Source of the DNA: Blastococcus fimeti | GTDB taxonomy: Bacteria; Actinomycetota; Actinomycetes; Mycobacteriales; Geodermatophilaceae | Direction: 5' to 3' | Assembly (NCBI GenBank): GCA_900102115.1 | Contig: FNAW01000001.1 | Coordinates: 620,001-684,000 of the forward strand | Length of the DNA stretch: 64,000 nucleotides | In this document: in pieces, positions 29,184 through 39,611 of the stretch | Layout: every line of letters starts with the position of its first letter | How positions within the stretch are numbered: position 1 is the first letter of the stretch | Notes under the pieces: model-generated | Databases searched by the model: none | The model's input: the letters and a program-made list of their open reading frames with translations, nothing else | Told to the model about the DNA's origin: nothing | Position numbers and translations under genes: made by a program

Positions 29184-30789
29184 GCGGGGAGACCTCCGGT
29201 TGCGATGCGGTGCGGGCGGCGAGCGCGGCCCTCAGGTCGTCGGTGAGGGCGGCGAACCGTGGGGCGCTCTCGCTGCTTCCCCGCGTCAGCGAGGCCAGCG
29301 TCAGCACGGTACCGCCGCCGTCGGGGGCGGGGCCGGGCCGGGCGAAGACCCGCTCCCGGCGGAGCAGGAGCAGCCCGAGCAGCCCGGTGAGCAGGGAGAT
29401 GGCCGACACCAGCACCCAGATCTGCCCGGGGTCGTGGGAGTACTGGAGGGCGGCGAACTCCTTGAACCCGTCGAAGGTGATGACGGTGCCGTCCTCGAGG
29501 GTCATCGAGTCGCCGAGCGAGAGGTTCGCCGCACCCGCCTCGGTCAGCCGGCCGCGCTCGATCTGGCTGGCGTCCAGCGAGTACACCGACTGCGGCAGCC
29601 CGGAGTCCAGCCCGAGGTAGCCCTGGTAGGCGACGACGGCGACCTTCGGGTCCAGCGGGCGCGGGTCGATCGAGGTGAGGACGCCGCCCTGCACCAGCCC
29701 GGTGGGCGCGAAGAAGCCCTCCAGGGCGAGCTGCTGGTCGCTCCCGCCGCCCACGTCGGGGAGCTTGAGCGCGCCCTCGCTGGCCATCGTCGTCGGGTCC
29801 GAGGGCAGGAAGGGCACCGTGACGTCGGTGAACTGCTCGCCGTCGGGCAGCGTCACGCTGAAGGTCGGGCTGAAGCCGTGCCCGGTCAGGTAGAGCCGGT
29901 CGCCCTCGGAGCGCAGCGGGCTGTTGACGCCGATCGTCGCCGTCCGTCCCTCCTCGCCGGGCCCGCCGTAGCGGATGTCGGCGGTGAACGACGAGGCGGT
30001 GAGGTCGGGCTCGTACTCGGCCTGGAACCCCTCGAGGTCGACGCAGACCGGGGACAGGTCGCCGCTGTCGATCAGCGGGCCCGCCGAGTATGTGTCGTAC
30101 TGCTGGAAGGAGTTGCAGAACCCGTCGCCCTCGGTGACCAGGATGCTGCCCTCGTAGCCCCAGAGCTTGCCGCCGGCCAGGCCGAGCAGCAGCGCGATGA
30201 GGGACAGGTGGAACAGCAGGTTGCCGGTCTCCTTGAGGTAGCCCTTCTCGGCCGACACCTCGGGGCCGTGGGCGCCATCGCGCCGCACGACGCGGTAGCG
30301 CCGGACCCGCAGCTCCTCCTCGACGACGTCCAGCGCCGCGTCGGCCGGCAGCGCCGTCGGGACCGCGCCCGAGTCGGGCAGTCGCAGCAGGTTCCGCGGT
30401 GCCGGCGGAGGGGCGGAGCGCAGCGCGCGGACGTGCTCCACGGCGCGCGGCAGCACGCAGCCGATCAGCGAGATGAACAGCAGCAGGTAGACCGCGGCGA
30501 ACCACGGCGAGCTGAAGACGTCGAACAGGTAGAGCCGGTCGAGCACCGGTGCGAGGTCGGGGTGGTCGGCGAAGTACCCGCGGACGTTGGCCTGCGACAG
30601 CGAGCGCTGGGGCAGCAGCGAGCCGGGGACGGCGGCCAGCGCCAGGAGGAACAGCAGCACGATCGCCGTGCGCATCGCCGTGAGCCGGCGCCACCACAGC
30701 AGCAGCCGGGCGCCGATGCGGCGGCCGACCGAGGGGCGCGCGGGCGGCGGCGGGGCGGCGGCCTCCCGCGCCGGGGCGGTGGTCGTCAC
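29173..30789 (-). CDS. resB: cytochrome c biogenesis protein ResB
   Basis: System II membrane subunit (Ccs1/ResB), 538 residues. The GTG at 30789 overlaps the ccdA stop. Early helices (AMRTAIVLLFLLALAAVPGSLLPQRSLS about 40-67; WFAAVYLLLFISLIGCVLPRAVEH) are followed by a third (LLFHLSLIALLLGLAGGKLWGYEGSILV), a large extracytoplasmic domain, and a final helix (QIWVLVSAISLLTGLLGLLLL). The C-terminal 60 residues are cytoplasmic and variable. It works with CcsB on haem delivery. Confidence 0.93.
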   Translation of the reverse strand: MTTTAPAREAAAPPPPARPSVGRRIGARLLLWWRRLTAMRTAIVLLFLLALAAVPGSLLPQRSLSQANVRGYFADHPDLAPVLDRLYLFDVFSSPWFAAVYLLLFISLIGCVLPRAVEHVRALRSAPPPAPRNLLRLPDSGAVPTALPADAALDVVEEELRVRRYRVVRRDGAHGPEVSAEKGYLKETGNLLFHLSLIALLLGLAGGKLWGYEGSILVTEGDGFCNSFQQYDTYSAGPLIDSGDLSPVCVDLEGFQAEYEPDLTASSFTADIRYGGPGEEGRTATIGVNSPLRSEGDRLYLTGHGFSPTFSVTLPDGEQFTDVTVPFLPSDPTTMASEGALKLPDVGGGSDQQLALEGFFAPTGLVQGGVLTSIDPRPLDPKVAVVAYQGYLGLDSGLPQSVYSLDASQIERGRLTEAGAANLSLGDSMTLEDGTVITFDGFKEFAALQYSHDPGQIWVLVSAISLLTGLLGLLLLRRERVFARPGPAPDGGGTVLTLASLTRGSSESAPRFAALTDDLRAALAARTASQPEVSPRDS

Positions 30790-31628
30790 AGCGAGGTCTC
30801 CGCGAAGCCGTTGGCCGCGAGCCAGGAGCGCAGCCACTCCATCATCTCGGTCCACGCGCCGGTGAGCAGCAGCAGCCCGACCAGGACGAGAACGGCACCG
30901 CCGAAGCGGGTGACCGCCTGCGCGTGCACGCGCAGGAAGGTGGTGGCCCCGACCGCCCAGCGGGCGCCGAGGGCGACGAGGACGAACGGCACGCCCAGGC
31001 CGAGGCAGTACGCCAGCCCGAGCACCGCCCCGCGGCCGGCGGTGGCCTCGGCGAACGCGAGGTTCTGCACGGCGGCGAGCGTCGGCCCCAGGCACGGGGT
31101 CCAGCCCAGCCCGAAGACGACGCCGAGCAGCGGGGCGCCGGCCAGCCCGACGGTGGGCCGCACGGTCATCCGCTTGGTGCGCTGGAGCAGGGGCAGCCAG
31201 CCGAGGAAGCCCAGGCCGACGAGCACGGTGACCCCGCCCATCACCTGCGTGATGACCTGGTTGTGCACCAGCAGCAGCCGGCCCAGCCCGCCGAACGCGG
31301 TGGTGATGGCCACGAAGACGGCGGTGAAGCCGAGGACGAACAGCACCGAGCCGAGCACCATGCGCCCGCGCGGCGCGCGCTCGTCGGTGCGCACCGCGGT
31401 CGCGGTCCCGCCGGTGGGGGCCGGAGCCGGTGCCGGTGCCGGTGCCGGGGACGTTGCCGTCGTCGTCCGGGCGCCGGAGCCGACCAGCCCGGTGACGTAG
31501 GAGAGGTAGCCGGGCACCAGCGGAAGCACGCAGGGCGAGGCGAAGCTGATCAGCCCGACGAGCGCGGCGACCGCGGCCGCCACCAGCAGCGGGCCGTCGG
31601 TGACCAGCTCCGCGAAGGTCTCCCCCAC
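30786..31628 (-). CDS. ccdA: cytochrome c biogenesis protein CcdA
   Basis: Thiol-disulfide transporter of the DsbD/CcdA family, 280 residues, about 6-7 helices. The two redox Cys-Pro motifs are visible in FASPCVLPLVPGYLSYVTG (about residues 28-46) and LGWTPCLGPTLAAVQNLAFAEA. It moves reducing power outward to the TlpA/ResA-like protein encoded just upstream. After the first helix there is a linker encoded by five GCCGGN hexamers on the plus strand (31420-31449), giving an Ala-Pro repeat. Confidence 0.93.
   Translation of the reverse strand: MGETFAELVTDGPLLVAAAVAALVGLISFASPCVLPLVPGYLSYVTGLVGSGARTTTATSPAPAPAPAPAPTGGTATAVRTDERAPRGRMVLGSVLFVLGFTAVFVAITTAFGGLGRLLLVHNQVITQVMGGVTVLVGLGFLGWLPLLQRTKRMTVRPTVGLAGAPLLGVVFGLGWTPCLGPTLAAVQNLAFAEATAGRGAVLGLAYCLGLGVPFVLVALGARWAVGATTFLRVHAQAVTRFGGAVLVLVGLLLLTGAWTEMMEWLRSWLAANGFAETSL
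31420..31449. repeat. GCCGGN hexanucleotide repeat inside ccdA
   Basis: Five consecutive hexamers (GCCGGA, three GCCGGT, GCCGGG) on the plus strand encode (Ala-Pro)5 in the cytoplasmic loop of CcdA. Length may vary by slippage without loss of frame. Confidence 0.8.
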
Positions 31629-31629
31629 G

Positions 31630-32205
31630 TCAGCCCTCCTCCGCCATCACCCGGTCGAGCACGGCGCGCAGGTCGTCCTGCTGGAGCTCACCGGTGTAGA
31701 CGGCGGCGACCCGGCTCTGCCGGTCCAGCACGATGGTGGAGGGGATGGCGCTGGCGGGGAAGTCCCGGAACGCCAGGGCCACCTCGCCGCGGGGGTCGTC
31801 CAGCGAGGGGAACTCGATGCCGAAGTTGCGCTCGAAGGCGCGGGCCAGCTGACCGTCGTCCTTCACGTTGATCCCGAGGAACTGCACGCCCTGGTCGCGG
31901 ACCTCGGCGTAGACCTCCTGGAACTGCGGCGACTCCACCCGGCAGGGCGCACACCACGAGCCCCAGAAGTTGATCACGGCGACCTCGCCGGCCAGCTCGG
32001 TCGAGCTGAACTCCCCGCCCTCGAGCAGGGTGCCGGAGAACTCGGGCGCGGCGGCCCGGTCGCCGTCGGGGATGACCTCGCCACGGGGGGTGCCCTCGAC
32101 GAACCGGAACTCGCCGCCGTTGTTGACGTCCACGGCGCCGTCGCCGGTGGCGCAGCCGGTCAGCGCCAGCGCGGCGGCGACGAGGAGGAGCCCGAGCCGC
32201 TTCAT
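31630..32205 (-). CDS. resA: TlpA/ResA-type thioredoxin lipoprotein
   Basis: Extracytoplasmic thioredoxin-like protein, 191 residues. A signal peptide with lipobox LALTGCA (Cys 18) anchors it to the membrane. The redox site is WGSWCAPC with Cys 85 and Cys 88, and the cis-Pro loop is FPASAIPSTIVLD. It keeps apocytochrome c haem-binding cysteines reduced, taking electrons from CcdA. The ATG at 32205 overlaps the preceding histidine phosphatase stop. The CAPC site is a common TlpA variant. Confidence 0.92.
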   Translation of the reverse strand: MKRLGLLLVAAALALTGCATGDGAVDVNNGGEFRFVEGTPRGEVIPDGDRAAAPEFSGTLLEGGEFSSTELAGEVAVINFWGSWCAPCRVESPQFQEVYAEVRDQGVQFLGINVKDDGQLARAFERNFGIEFPSLDDPRGEVALAFRDFPASAIPSTIVLDRQSRVAAVYTGELQQDDLRAVLDRVMAEEG

Positions 32206-32837
32206 GCGCCCGGCACCGCGTCGGAGGGGGTGGCGCCGGCGGGCTCGGCGTAGGCGACACCGGCGAACCGGTCGCCGTCGTAGGTCACCGAGGTGACGCT
32301 GGCCAGCGCGCACTCGCGCCGGCGCGGGTCGTGCAGGTAGCTGCGCCCCTCGAGGTGCAGCCGGACGGTCCAGATCGGGAGCTGGTGGCTCACCAGGACG
32401 GCCTCGTGCCCGCGGGCGGCGTCGCGCGCGGCCTCGACCGCGCCGAGCATCCGGGCGGCGATCTCCACGTAGGGCTCGCCCCAGGAGGGCTCGAAGGGGT
32501 TGCGCAGCTTCCACCAGTTCCTCGGGGCGCGGAAGACGCCGCCGGCGCCGCCGACGACCATCCCCTCGAAGGCGTTGCCGGCCTCGATCAGCCGGTCGTC
32601 GGTGCCGATCGTCAGGCCGGTCGCCTCGGCGAGCGGGCCGGCGGTCTGCTGGGCGCGCTCCAGCGGGCTGGAGACCAGGTGGGTGACGTCGTGCCCGGCG
32701 AACCACTCGGCCGCCGCGACCGCCATCGCCTCACCGGTGGTCGACAGCCGGAAGCCCGGCAGCCGCCCGTAGAGCACCTTGGCCGGGTTGTGCACCTCGC
32801 CGTGCCGCAGCAGGTGCACCGTCGTCCGCTCGCTCAC
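32202..32837 (-). CDS. histidine phosphatase family protein
   Basis: Phosphoglycerate-mutase-like phosphatase, 211 residues, starting GTG 32837. The catalytic RHG is at residues 11-13 (VHLLRHGEVHNP), with the second His in EAVLVSHQLPIW and an acidic residue in LIEAGNAFEG. It sits between hemL and the cytochrome c genes, as does the phosphatase Rv0525 in M. tuberculosis. The substrate is unknown. A farther upstream start would extend it by 21 residues into the gap after hemL and was not chosen. Confidence 0.85.
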   Translation of the reverse strand: MSERTTVHLLRHGEVHNPAKVLYGRLPGFRLSTTGEAMAVAAAEWFAGHDVTHLVSSPLERAQQTAGPLAEATGLTIGTDDRLIEAGNAFEGMVVGGAGGVFRAPRNWWKLRNPFEPSWGEPYVEIAARMLGAVEAARDAARGHEAVLVSHQLPIWTVRLHLEGRSYLHDPRRRECALASVTSVTYDGDRFAGVAYAEPAGATPSDAVPGA

Positions 32838-32874
32838 GCGCCCACCCCCAGGGCAGACATGGCCATTCCCGCCC

Positions 32875-34206
32875 TCACGGGGTGGCCTCGGCGGCGGCAC
32901 GGGCGGCGGCCGGCAGCGCCTCGAGCACGCGCTCGAGGGCTTCGCCTGCGAGCTGCGCGTTGACGAACCACGACTCGAACGCCGACGGCGGCAGGTAGAC
33001 CCCGCGGGCGAGCATCGCGTGGAAGAACGCCCGGTAGCGGAACACGTCCTGGCTGCGGGCGTCGTCGTAGTTGCGCACCTGCCGCTCGTCCGGCACGAAG
33101 AAGATCGAGAACATGTTGCCGGCCTGCTGCACCCGGTGCGACACCCCGGCGGAGAACAGCGCGGCGCTGGCCGCGCCGCGGAGCACCGCGGCGACCTCGT
33201 CGCAGTGCGCGTAGACCTCGTCGGTGCAGTGCCGCAGCGTGGTCAGCCCGGCGGCGACCGCCACCGGGTTCCCCGAGAGCGTGCCCGCCTGGTAGACCGG
33301 CCCGGCCGGGGCGAGGTGCTCCATCAGGTCGGCGCGGCCGCCGAACGCCGCCGCGGGCAGCCCACCGCCCATGACCTTGCCGAAGGTGAACAGGTCGGCG
33401 TCGACCGGGTCGAGGCCGTACCAGCCCGAGCGGGACACCCGGAACCCGGTCATGACCTCGTCGAGGATCAGCAGCGCGCCGTGCGCGGCGGTGATCCGCC
33501 GGAGGGCTGCGTTGAAGCCGGGCTCCGGCGGGACGACGCCCATGTTGCCGGCGGCCGCCTCGCTGATCACGCAGGCGACCTGCGCACCGCGCTCGGCGAA
33601 GACGGCCTCGACGGCGGCGACGTCGTTGTAGGGCAGGACCACGGTGTCGGCGGCCGCCCCGGTGGTGACGCCGGGGGTGTCGGGCAGGCCGAGGGTGGCC
33701 ACCCCGGAGCCGGCCGAGGCCAGCAGCGAGTCGACGTGGCCGTGGTAGTTGCCGGCGAACTTTACGACCAGGGGACGGCCGGTGACGCCACGCGCCAGGC
33801 GGACCGCCGACAGCACCGCCTCGGTGCCGGAGTTGACCAGCCGGACGCGCTCGGCCGGCGCGACCCGCGCGCGGATCTCCTCGGCCAGGTCCAGCTCGCC
33901 CTCGGTCGGCGCCCCGAACGTCAGGCCACGGCGCGCGGCGGCGGTGACGGCCTCGACGACGGCGGGGTGCGCGTGCCCGAGGATCAGCGGCCCCCACGAG
34001 CTGACCAGGTCGACGTAGCGCCGTCCGTCGGCGTCGGTGAGCCAGGGCCCGGAGCCCTCGACCATGAACCGCGGGGTGCCCCCGACGGCCTGGAAGGCGC
34101 GGACGGGTGAGTTCACGCCGCCCGGTGTGACGGCGCGGCCGCGGGCGAAGAGCGACGCGGAGACCGGGGCCTCGTAGGGGTAGGGCGAGCTGTCCGGCGA
34201 GGTCAC
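32875..34206 (-). CDS. hemL: glutamate-1-semialdehyde 2,1-aminomutase
   Basis: PLP-dependent aminomutase, 443 residues, making 5-aminolevulinate in the C5 pathway together with hemA. The GTG at 34206 overlaps the upstream gene (GTGA). Recognisable are [20 protein letters not shown] (PLP phosphate binding), [31 protein letters not shown], and the Schiff-base Lys 277 in [18 protein letters not shown]. Confidence 0.96.
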   Translation of the reverse strand: MTSPDSSPYPYEAPVSASLFARGRAVTPGGVNSPVRAFQAVGGTPRFMVEGSGPWLTDADGRRYVDLVSSWGPLILGHAHPAVVEAVTAAARRGLTFGAPTEGELDLAEEIRARVAPAERVRLVNSGTEAVLSAVRLARGVTGRPLVVKFAGNYHGHVDSLLASAGSGVATLGLPDTPGVTTGAAADTVVLPYNDVAAVEAVFAERGAQVACVISEAAAGNMGVVPPEPGFNAALRRITAAHGALLILDEVMTGFRVSRSGWYGLDPVDADLFTFGKVMGGGLPAAAFGGRADLMEHLAPAGPVYQAGTLSGNPVAVAAGLTTLRHCTDEVYAHCDEVAAVLRGAASAALFSAGVSHRVQQAGNMFSIFFVPDERQVRNYDDARSQDVFRYRAFFHAMLARGVYLPPSAFESWFVNAQLAGEALERVLEALPAAARAAAEATP

Positions 34207-34682
34207 GACCCCAGTGTCCCTTCTCTTCCTGGACGCCCGTCGGAGGCGTCGGACACAGCGGCGAGCAGGGCCGCGCGCAGCGCCGCGGGATCCCGCGTCG
34301 GCACCAGCACGGTGCGCCCGTCGCGCAGCCGCAGCGGCAGCCCCGACCGGCCGGGCGGGAGCGTCCAGCCGCCGCCCATCACCGGTGCGCCGGCGTCCAC
34401 CCCGCCTTCGACGGCCACCAGGTGCGCGACGTCGACGTCGCCCAGCGGGACGACGTCGGGGCCGACCGCCACGCCGTCGCCGTCCACGCGCACCGTCCAG
34501 ATCCGGCGGGCCGACAGGCAGCCGACCCCGACCGCCCCGAGCACGGTGACCACCGTGAGCGCCCACAGCCACGGCGGGACGTCGGGGCCCGGCAGCGCCA
34601 GGTCGAGGACGGCGAAGAGCCCGAGGGCCCCGGCGACGATCCAGAACGGTCGCCAGGAGCCCCCGGGCTCGACGTAGCTCAT
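34203..34682 (-). CDS. hypothetical membrane protein with PH-like domain, in the hem operon
   Basis: Protein of 159 residues: two N-terminal membrane helices (about 13-29 and 37-57) and a short beta-rich domain ([23 protein letters not shown]..., about 61-145), suggestive of a PH-like fold. It lies 1 base after hemB and overlaps hemL. A membrane protein at the same place after hemB (Rv0513) is known in mycobacteria. No function is established; the position suggests a link to haem synthesis or membrane targeting of it. Confidence 0.65.
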   Translation of the reverse strand: MSYVEPGGSWRPFWIVAGALGLFAVLDLALPGPDVPPWLWALTVVTVLGAVGVGCLSARRIWTVRVDGDGVAVGPDVVPLGDVDVAHLVAVEGGVDAGAPVMGGGWTLPPGRSGLPLRLRDGRTVLVPTRDPAALRAALLAAVSDASDGRPGREGTLGS

Positions 34683-34683
34683 G

Positions 34684-35682
34684 TCAGCCGCGGGCCAACC
34701 AGCGCGCAGCCTCGACCGCCCAGTAGGTGAGCACCTGGCCGGCGCCCGCGCGGCGGATGGCGACCAGGGTCTCGAGGATCGCCCGCTCTCGGTCGATCCA
34801 GCCGTTCGCCGCGGCGGCCTCGACCATCGCGTACTCGCCGCTCACCTGGTACGCCGAGACCGGCACGGAGACCGCGTCGGCGACCTGGCGGACGATGTCC
34901 AGGTAGGGCAGCGCGGGCTTGACCATGACGGCGTCCGCGCCCTCGGCCAGGTCCTGCGCCACCTCGCGCAGCGCCTCGGCGGCGTTGGGCGGGTCCATCT
35001 GGTAGGTCGAGCGGTCGCCGAACTGCGGTGCGCCCTCGGCCGCCTCGCGGAACGGTCCGTAGAACCCCGAGGCGTACTTGGCCGCGTAGGCCAGGATCGG
35101 GATCTCGGTGAACGCGGCGCTGTCCAGGCCGGCGCGGATGGCCGCGACCTGCCCGTCCATCATCCCGCTGGGGGCGACCAGGTGGGCGCCGGCCTGCGCC
35201 TGCGCGATCGCCACCGCCGCGTACCGGTCCAGCGTCGGGTCGTTGTCCACGACGCCGGCCGGGGTGACGACGCCGCAGTGCCCGTGATCGGTGTACTCGC
35301 AGAGGCAGAGGTCGGCCATGAGCACCAACTCGTCGCCGAGGTCGGCCCGGAGCTGCTGCAGCGCGACGTTGACGATGCCGTCGGCCGCATCGGCCTGGGA
35401 GCCGACCGCGTCCTTCTCGGCCGGGATGCCGAACAGCATCAGCCCGCCGATGCCGGCCTCGGCCGCCTCGTGCGCGGCCTTGCGCAGCGAGTCGAGCGAG
35501 TGCTGGACGACGCCCGGCATCGAGCCGATCGGCACCGGCTCGGCGAGGTCCTGCTTGACGAACACCGGCAGCACCAGGTCGGCCGGGGCCACCCGGGTCT
35601 GCGCGGTGAGGCGCCGCAGCGCGGGCGTCGACCGGAGCCGACGCCCGCGCGCGAAGCCGGGGTTGATCCCCCCGCTCGTCAC
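34684..35682 (-). CDS. hemB: porphobilinogen synthase (5-aminolevulinate dehydratase)
   Basis: Condenses two 5-aminolevulinates into porphobilinogen, 332 residues. The GTG at 35682 overlaps the hemD stop. The active-site lysines are K202 (YAAKYASGFYGPFREA) and K255 (AVMVKPALPYLDI). Cys 126, 128 and 136 (DLCLCEYTDHGHCG) form the triad of the zinc-dependent type rather than the Asp-rich magnesium type. Confidence 0.97.
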   Translation of the reverse strand: MTSGGINPGFARGRRLRSTPALRRLTAQTRVAPADLVLPVFVKQDLAEPVPIGSMPGVVQHSLDSLRKAAHEAAEAGIGGLMLFGIPAEKDAVGSQADAADGIVNVALQQLRADLGDELVLMADLCLCEYTDHGHCGVVTPAGVVDNDPTLDRYAAVAIAQAQAGAHLVAPSGMMDGQVAAIRAGLDSAAFTEIPILAYAAKYASGFYGPFREAAEGAPQFGDRSTYQMDPPNAAEALREVAQDLAEGADAVMVKPALPYLDIVRQVADAVSVPVSAYQVSGEYAMVEAAAANGWIDRERAILETLVAIRRAGAGQVLTYWAVEAARWLARG

Positions 35683-37223
35683 TTGCCCTCGCCGTCCTCC
35701 GACTCGCGGAGCGACAGGGCGTACTCGGCCAGGGCGTCGACCAGCGGGGCGACGGCGGCCGTCTCCGGCTGCACGTCGACGCGGAGGCCGAACTCCTGGG
35801 CGCTGGCGGCCGTGGCGGGGCCGATCACGGCGACGACGGTCTTCGCGTGCGGCTTGCCGGCGATGCCGACCAGGTTCCGCACGGTGCTCGACGAGGTGAA
35901 GCAGACGGCATCGAAGCCGCCGCCCTTGATCGCCTCGCGGACCGACGCGGCCGGCGGTGCCGCCCGCACGGTCCGGTAGGCGGTGACGTCGTCGACCTCC
36001 CACCCGCGCTCCACCAGCCCGGCGGCGAGCACCTCGGTGGCGATGTCCGCGTGCGGCAGGAGCACCCGGTTGATGGGGTCCAGCACGTCGTCGTACTCGG
36101 GGAACTCGACCAGCAGGCCCTGGCTGGACTGCTCACCGACGGGCACCAGCTCGGGCTGGATGCCGAAGGCGCGCACCGCGTCGGCGGTCTGCTCGCCCAC
36201 GCAGCCGACCTTGACGCCGGCGAAGGCGCGGGCGTCCAGGCCGAGCTCGGCGAACTTCTCGCGCACGGCCTTCACCGCGTTCACCGAGGTGAAGACGATC
36301 CAGCCGTAGCGTCCGGTGACCAGGCCCTTGACCGCGCGGTCCATCTGCGCGGGGCTGCGCGGCGGCTCGACGGCGATCGTCGGCACCTCGACCGGGACGG
36401 CGCCGTAGGCGCGCAGCCGGTCGCTCATCTCGCCGGCCTGGTCCTTGGTGCGGGGCACCAGCACCCGCCAGCCGAACAGCGGGCGGCTCTCCCACCACGA
36501 CATCCGGGCGCGCTTGTCGACGGCCGCACCGACGGTCACGACGACCGCGCCGGTGAAGGAGTCCAGCCCGGCCGCCTTCTCGGCGACCGCCGTCAGCTTC
36601 GAGACGACGCTCTTCTGCGCCGTCGACGAGCCGCCGGTGGTGACGACGACGGGCGTGCTGCCCGACAGGCCGCCCTCGACCAGCCGGGCCGCGGCGTCGG
36701 GGAGCTCCTCGACGGTGGCCCGCAGCACCAGGGTGCCGCCGGTCGTCGCGGTGGCGGCGGCCAGCGCGGCCAGGTCCACCCCGCTGCGCAGGTCGGCGGT
36801 GAGCGCCGTGCTGCCCGGGGCGACGCCCGCGAAGGCGGGCACGGAGGTGGCCGGCGCGACGCCGGGCACCACGTCGAAGCCGATGGAGGTGCGGCCGACG
36901 GCGAGCACCTCCTTGACGGCGGCGTCGTCGGTGTAGGGGTCGCCGGCGACCAGCCGGACGATCACCGCACCGCCCTTGGCGGCCGTGACGGCCTGCTTGG
37001 CGACCTCGGCCGGCTCGCCGCTCACCGGGACGATCTCGGCCGCGGGGTTGATCCCGCGGACGGCGTCCTGGACGGCGACCGGTACGTCGACGTCGACGAG
37101 GACCTGGGCGGCCTCGGCGATCGCCGCGGTGGCGCGTGCGGTCAGCATGCCGGGGTCGCCCGGTCCGGCGCCGACGAAGACGACCCGGCCGGTGCTGCCG
37201 ACGGTCTTGCGGAAGCGCGTCAT
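35679..37223 (-). CDS. hemD: bifunctional uroporphyrinogen-III methyltransferase/synthase
   Basis: Fusion protein, 514 residues. The N-terminal half (about 10-245) is SUMT-like (VVFVGAGPGDPGMLTARA, VVPGVAPATSVPAFAGVA). The C-terminal half (about 260-505) is uroporphyrinogen-III synthase (WRVLVPRTKDQAGEMSDRL, WIVFTSVNAVKAVREKF, DAVCFTSSSTVRNLVG). The methyltransferase half lacks some canonical SUMT motifs (for example, VRLVAGDPYTDDAAVKEV replaces the usual RLKGGDPFVFGRG), so its activity is less certain. The combination is common in actinobacterial hem operons. Confidence 0.92.
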   Translation of the reverse strand: MTRFRKTVGSTGRVVFVGAGPGDPGMLTARATAAIAEAAQVLVDVDVPVAVQDAVRGINPAAEIVPVSGEPAEVAKQAVTAAKGGAVIVRLVAGDPYTDDAAVKEVLAVGRTSIGFDVVPGVAPATSVPAFAGVAPGSTALTADLRSGVDLAALAAATATTGGTLVLRATVEELPDAAARLVEGGLSGSTPVVVTTGGSSTAQKSVVSKLTAVAEKAAGLDSFTGAVVVTVGAAVDKRARMSWWESRPLFGWRVLVPRTKDQAGEMSDRLRAYGAVPVEVPTIAVEPPRSPAQMDRAVKGLVTGRYGWIVFTSVNAVKAVREKFAELGLDARAFAGVKVGCVGEQTADAVRAFGIQPELVPVGEQSSQGLLVEFPEYDDVLDPINRVLLPHADIATEVLAAGLVERGWEVDDVTAYRTVRAAPPAASVREAIKGGGFDAVCFTSSSTVRNLVGIAGKPHAKTVVAVIGPATAASAQEFGLRVDVQPETAAVAPLVDALAEYALSLRESEDGEGK

Positions 37224-37278
37224 CGCGTGCTCCTGATCCTGGCCCGATGGGCCTCTGGTGCTGGGTTCATGGAGGCGA

Positions 37279-38250
37279 TCACGGGGTGATCGCCATGAGC
37301 TCGACCGCGCCGCGGTCGAGCAGTTCCTCGGCGAGCGCGCGGCCCAGGGCCGCGGCGTCGGCGAGCGGGCCGGTGCTGGAGCCGCGGACGCCGTCGCTGC
37401 CGTCGATCGCGGTCACCGAGGCGCGCAGGAACAGCTCGGGGCCGTCCTCGCCCTCGGCCACCTCGGCGTAGGCGGCCACGGGGGCGCTGCAGCCGGCCTC
37501 GAGCGTGGCCAGCGTCGTCCGTTCGGCGAGGACGCAGGCGCGGGTGCGCGAGTCCTCGAGGCGGCCGAGCAGCTCGCGGGTGCGGGCGTCGCTGGTGCGG
37601 CACTCGACGGCGAGCGCGCCCTGCGCCGGCGCGGGCAGCACCTGCAGCGGGTCGAGGGTCTCGGTGATCTCGCCGGCCCGGCCGAGCCGGGACAGCCCGG
37701 CCCGCGCGAGGACGACGGCGTCGAGATCGCCCGGGCCCGTCGCGGAACCCGCGACGCGGCCCAGGCGGGTGTCCACGTTGCCGCGGATCGGCACGATCTC
37801 CAGGCCGAGCCCGAGGGCCCGCAGCTGCGCGACCCGGCGGGGCGCGCCGGTGCCGATCTTCGAGCCCGCCGGCAGCTCCCCGAGGGTGAGTCCGTCGCGG
37901 GCGATCAGCGCGTCACGCGGGTCCTCGCGGGGCGGCACGGCGGCGAGGATCAGGCCGGGCGCGGGCGCCGTCGGCAGGTCCTTGTAGCTGTGCACCGCCA
38001 GGTCGATCTCGCCGGCCAGCAGCGCGTCGCGCAGCGCGGTCACGAAGACGCCCGTGGTGCCCATCGACGCGATGGCGGCCTGCGACCGGTCGCCCTCGGT
38101 GGTGATGTGCACCAGCTCGACCGGATGACCGGTGGCGGCGGTGATGGCGTCGGCGACGCCCTGCGACTGGGTGTGCGCCAGCGCGCTGGCGCGGGTGCCC
38201 AGCCGGAGGACGGCGGTGCTCTTCTCGCCAGGGGCGCTGAGCGTGGTCAC
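37279..38250 (-). CDS. hemC: hydroxymethylbilane synthase (porphobilinogen deaminase)
   Basis: Polymerises four porphobilinogens, 323 residues. The dipyrromethane cofactor Cys is C254 ([12 protein letters not shown]). The substrate-binding Arg/Lys pattern includes [31 protein letters not shown] and [11 protein letters not shown]. The start overlaps hemA by 4 bases. A 55-base gap separates its stop from hemD, the longest in the operon. Confidence 0.97.
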   Translation of the reverse strand: MTTLSAPGEKSTAVLRLGTRASALAHTQSQGVADAITAATGHPVELVHITTEGDRSQAAIASMGTTGVFVTALRDALLAGEIDLAVHSYKDLPTAPAPGLILAAVPPREDPRDALIARDGLTLGELPAGSKIGTGAPRRVAQLRALGLGLEIVPIRGNVDTRLGRVAGSATGPGDLDAVVLARAGLSRLGRAGEITETLDPLQVLPAPAQGALAVECRTSDARTRELLGRLEDSRTRACVLAERTTLATLEAGCSAPVAAYAEVAEGEDGPELFLRASVTAIDGSDGVRGSSTGPLADAAALGRALAEELLDRGAVELMAITP

Positions 38251-39611
38251 GCCACACCTCCGGCGCGCTCGGGGTCGACGGTGACGGCGTCGGCCAGGCT
38301 GGCGACCTCGCTCGCGACGTCGGCGTCGATGCCCAGGCCGAACAGCGCGCGCAGCGCGCCGGCGTAGTCGGTGCCACCCGGCACGGCGGCCAGTTCCTTC
38401 ACCCGGACGGTCGGCTCGTGCAGCAGCTTGTCCACGACCCGACGGACGGTGCGCGCGATCTCCTGCCGCGAGCGGGGGTCGAGGTCGGGCAGCCGGGTGG
38501 AGAGCCGCAGCAGCTCGGCGTCGACGACCTCGGCGGCCTGGGTGCGCAGGGCCGAGACCGTGGGGGCGACGGCGGCGGCCTGCTGCTCGGCGCGCAGCAG
38601 CGCGGCCTCGGCCTCGATCATCGCGTGCGCGGTCGAGATGTCGTCGGCGGCCACCGGGCCGATCGAGCCGTCGCCGGACTCGCGGGCGGCGACCCGCTCG
38701 CCCTGGAGCAGGGCGAGGTCGACCACGTGCACGCCCGGCAGCGCGGCCACGCCGGGGTCGACGTCGCGGGGCAGCGCCAGGTCGATGACGGCCAGCGGGC
38801 GCCCGGCGCGCTGCTGCGTGGCGGCGGCCACGGAGTCGGTGCTCACCACGATCCCGGAGGCGCCGGTGCAGGAGACGAGCACGTCGGCGTGCACGAGCTC
38901 GGCGTCCGCGTCGGCCAGCTCGATCGCGCGGCCGCCGAGGGTGGTCGCCAGCCGCTGGGCGGAGGCGTGGGTCCGGCTGCCGATGACGACGTCGGCGCCG
39001 CGGCGGGCCAGCGTGGTCGCGGCCAGGGCGCCCATCGAGCCCGCACCGACGACGAGCGCCCGGCGGCCGGCGAGGTCGCCGATGCGCGCCTCGGCGCGGT
39101 CCAGCGCGACGGACACCAGCGAGGCGCCGGCCCGGTCGATGCCGGTCTCGGAGTGCACCCGCTTGCCCACGCGCAGGGCGCGCTGGGCGATCGGGTGCAG
39201 GGCCCGCCCGACGGTGCCCTCCTCGCGGGCGAGGGCGTACGCGGCGCGCAGCTGGCCCAGCACCTGGGTCTCGCCGACGACCATCGAGTCGAGTCCGGCG
39301 GCGACGGTGAACAGGTGCGTGACGGCCTGGTCCTCGTAGTGGACCGTGACGTAGGGGGAGAGCTCCTCGACCGAGGCCCCGGCCTGGCGGGCCAGCACCC
39401 GGCTGACGTCGGTGACGCCGCCGTGGAAGCGCTCCACCTCGGCGAAGACCTCGATCCGGTTGCAGGTCGCGAGGACGAGCGCCTCGGCGACGTGGTCGCC
39501 GTCGACGAGCTCGTGCAGGGCCTTGACCCGGTCGTCGTCGCTCATCGCGAACTGCTCGAGCAGCGCGACCGGCGCGGTCCGGTGGCTGATGCCGACTGCC
39601 AGGAGACTCAC
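38247..39611 (-). CDS. hemA: glutamyl-tRNA reductase
   Basis: First committed enzyme of C5 haem synthesis, 454 residues. The catalytic Cys 50 is in [21 protein letters not shown]. The glutamyl-recognition segment is [15 protein letters not shown] (7-21), the NADPH-binding loop is [23 protein letters not shown] (about 180-202), and there is a C-terminal dimerisation helix. The start overlaps rex by 4 bases, so rex and hemA are co-translated. Confidence 0.97.
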   Translation of the reverse strand: MSLLAVGISHRTAPVALLEQFAMSDDDRVKALHELVDGDHVAEALVLATCNRIEVFAEVERFHGGVTDVSRVLARQAGASVEELSPYVTVHYEDQAVTHLFTVAAGLDSMVVGETQVLGQLRAAYALAREEGTVGRALHPIAQRALRVGKRVHSETGIDRAGASLVSVALDRAEARIGDLAGRRALVVGAGSMGALAATTLARRGADVVIGSRTHASAQRLATTLGGRAIELADADAELVHADVLVSCTGASGIVVSTDSVAAATQQRAGRPLAVIDLALPRDVDPGVAALPGVHVVDLALLQGERVAARESGDGSIGPVAADDISTAHAMIEAEAALLRAEQQAAAVAPTVSALRTQAAEVVDAELLRLSTRLPDLDPRSRQEIARTVRRVVDKLLHEPTVRVKELAAVPGGTDYAGALRALFGLGIDADVASEVASLADAVTVDPERAGGVA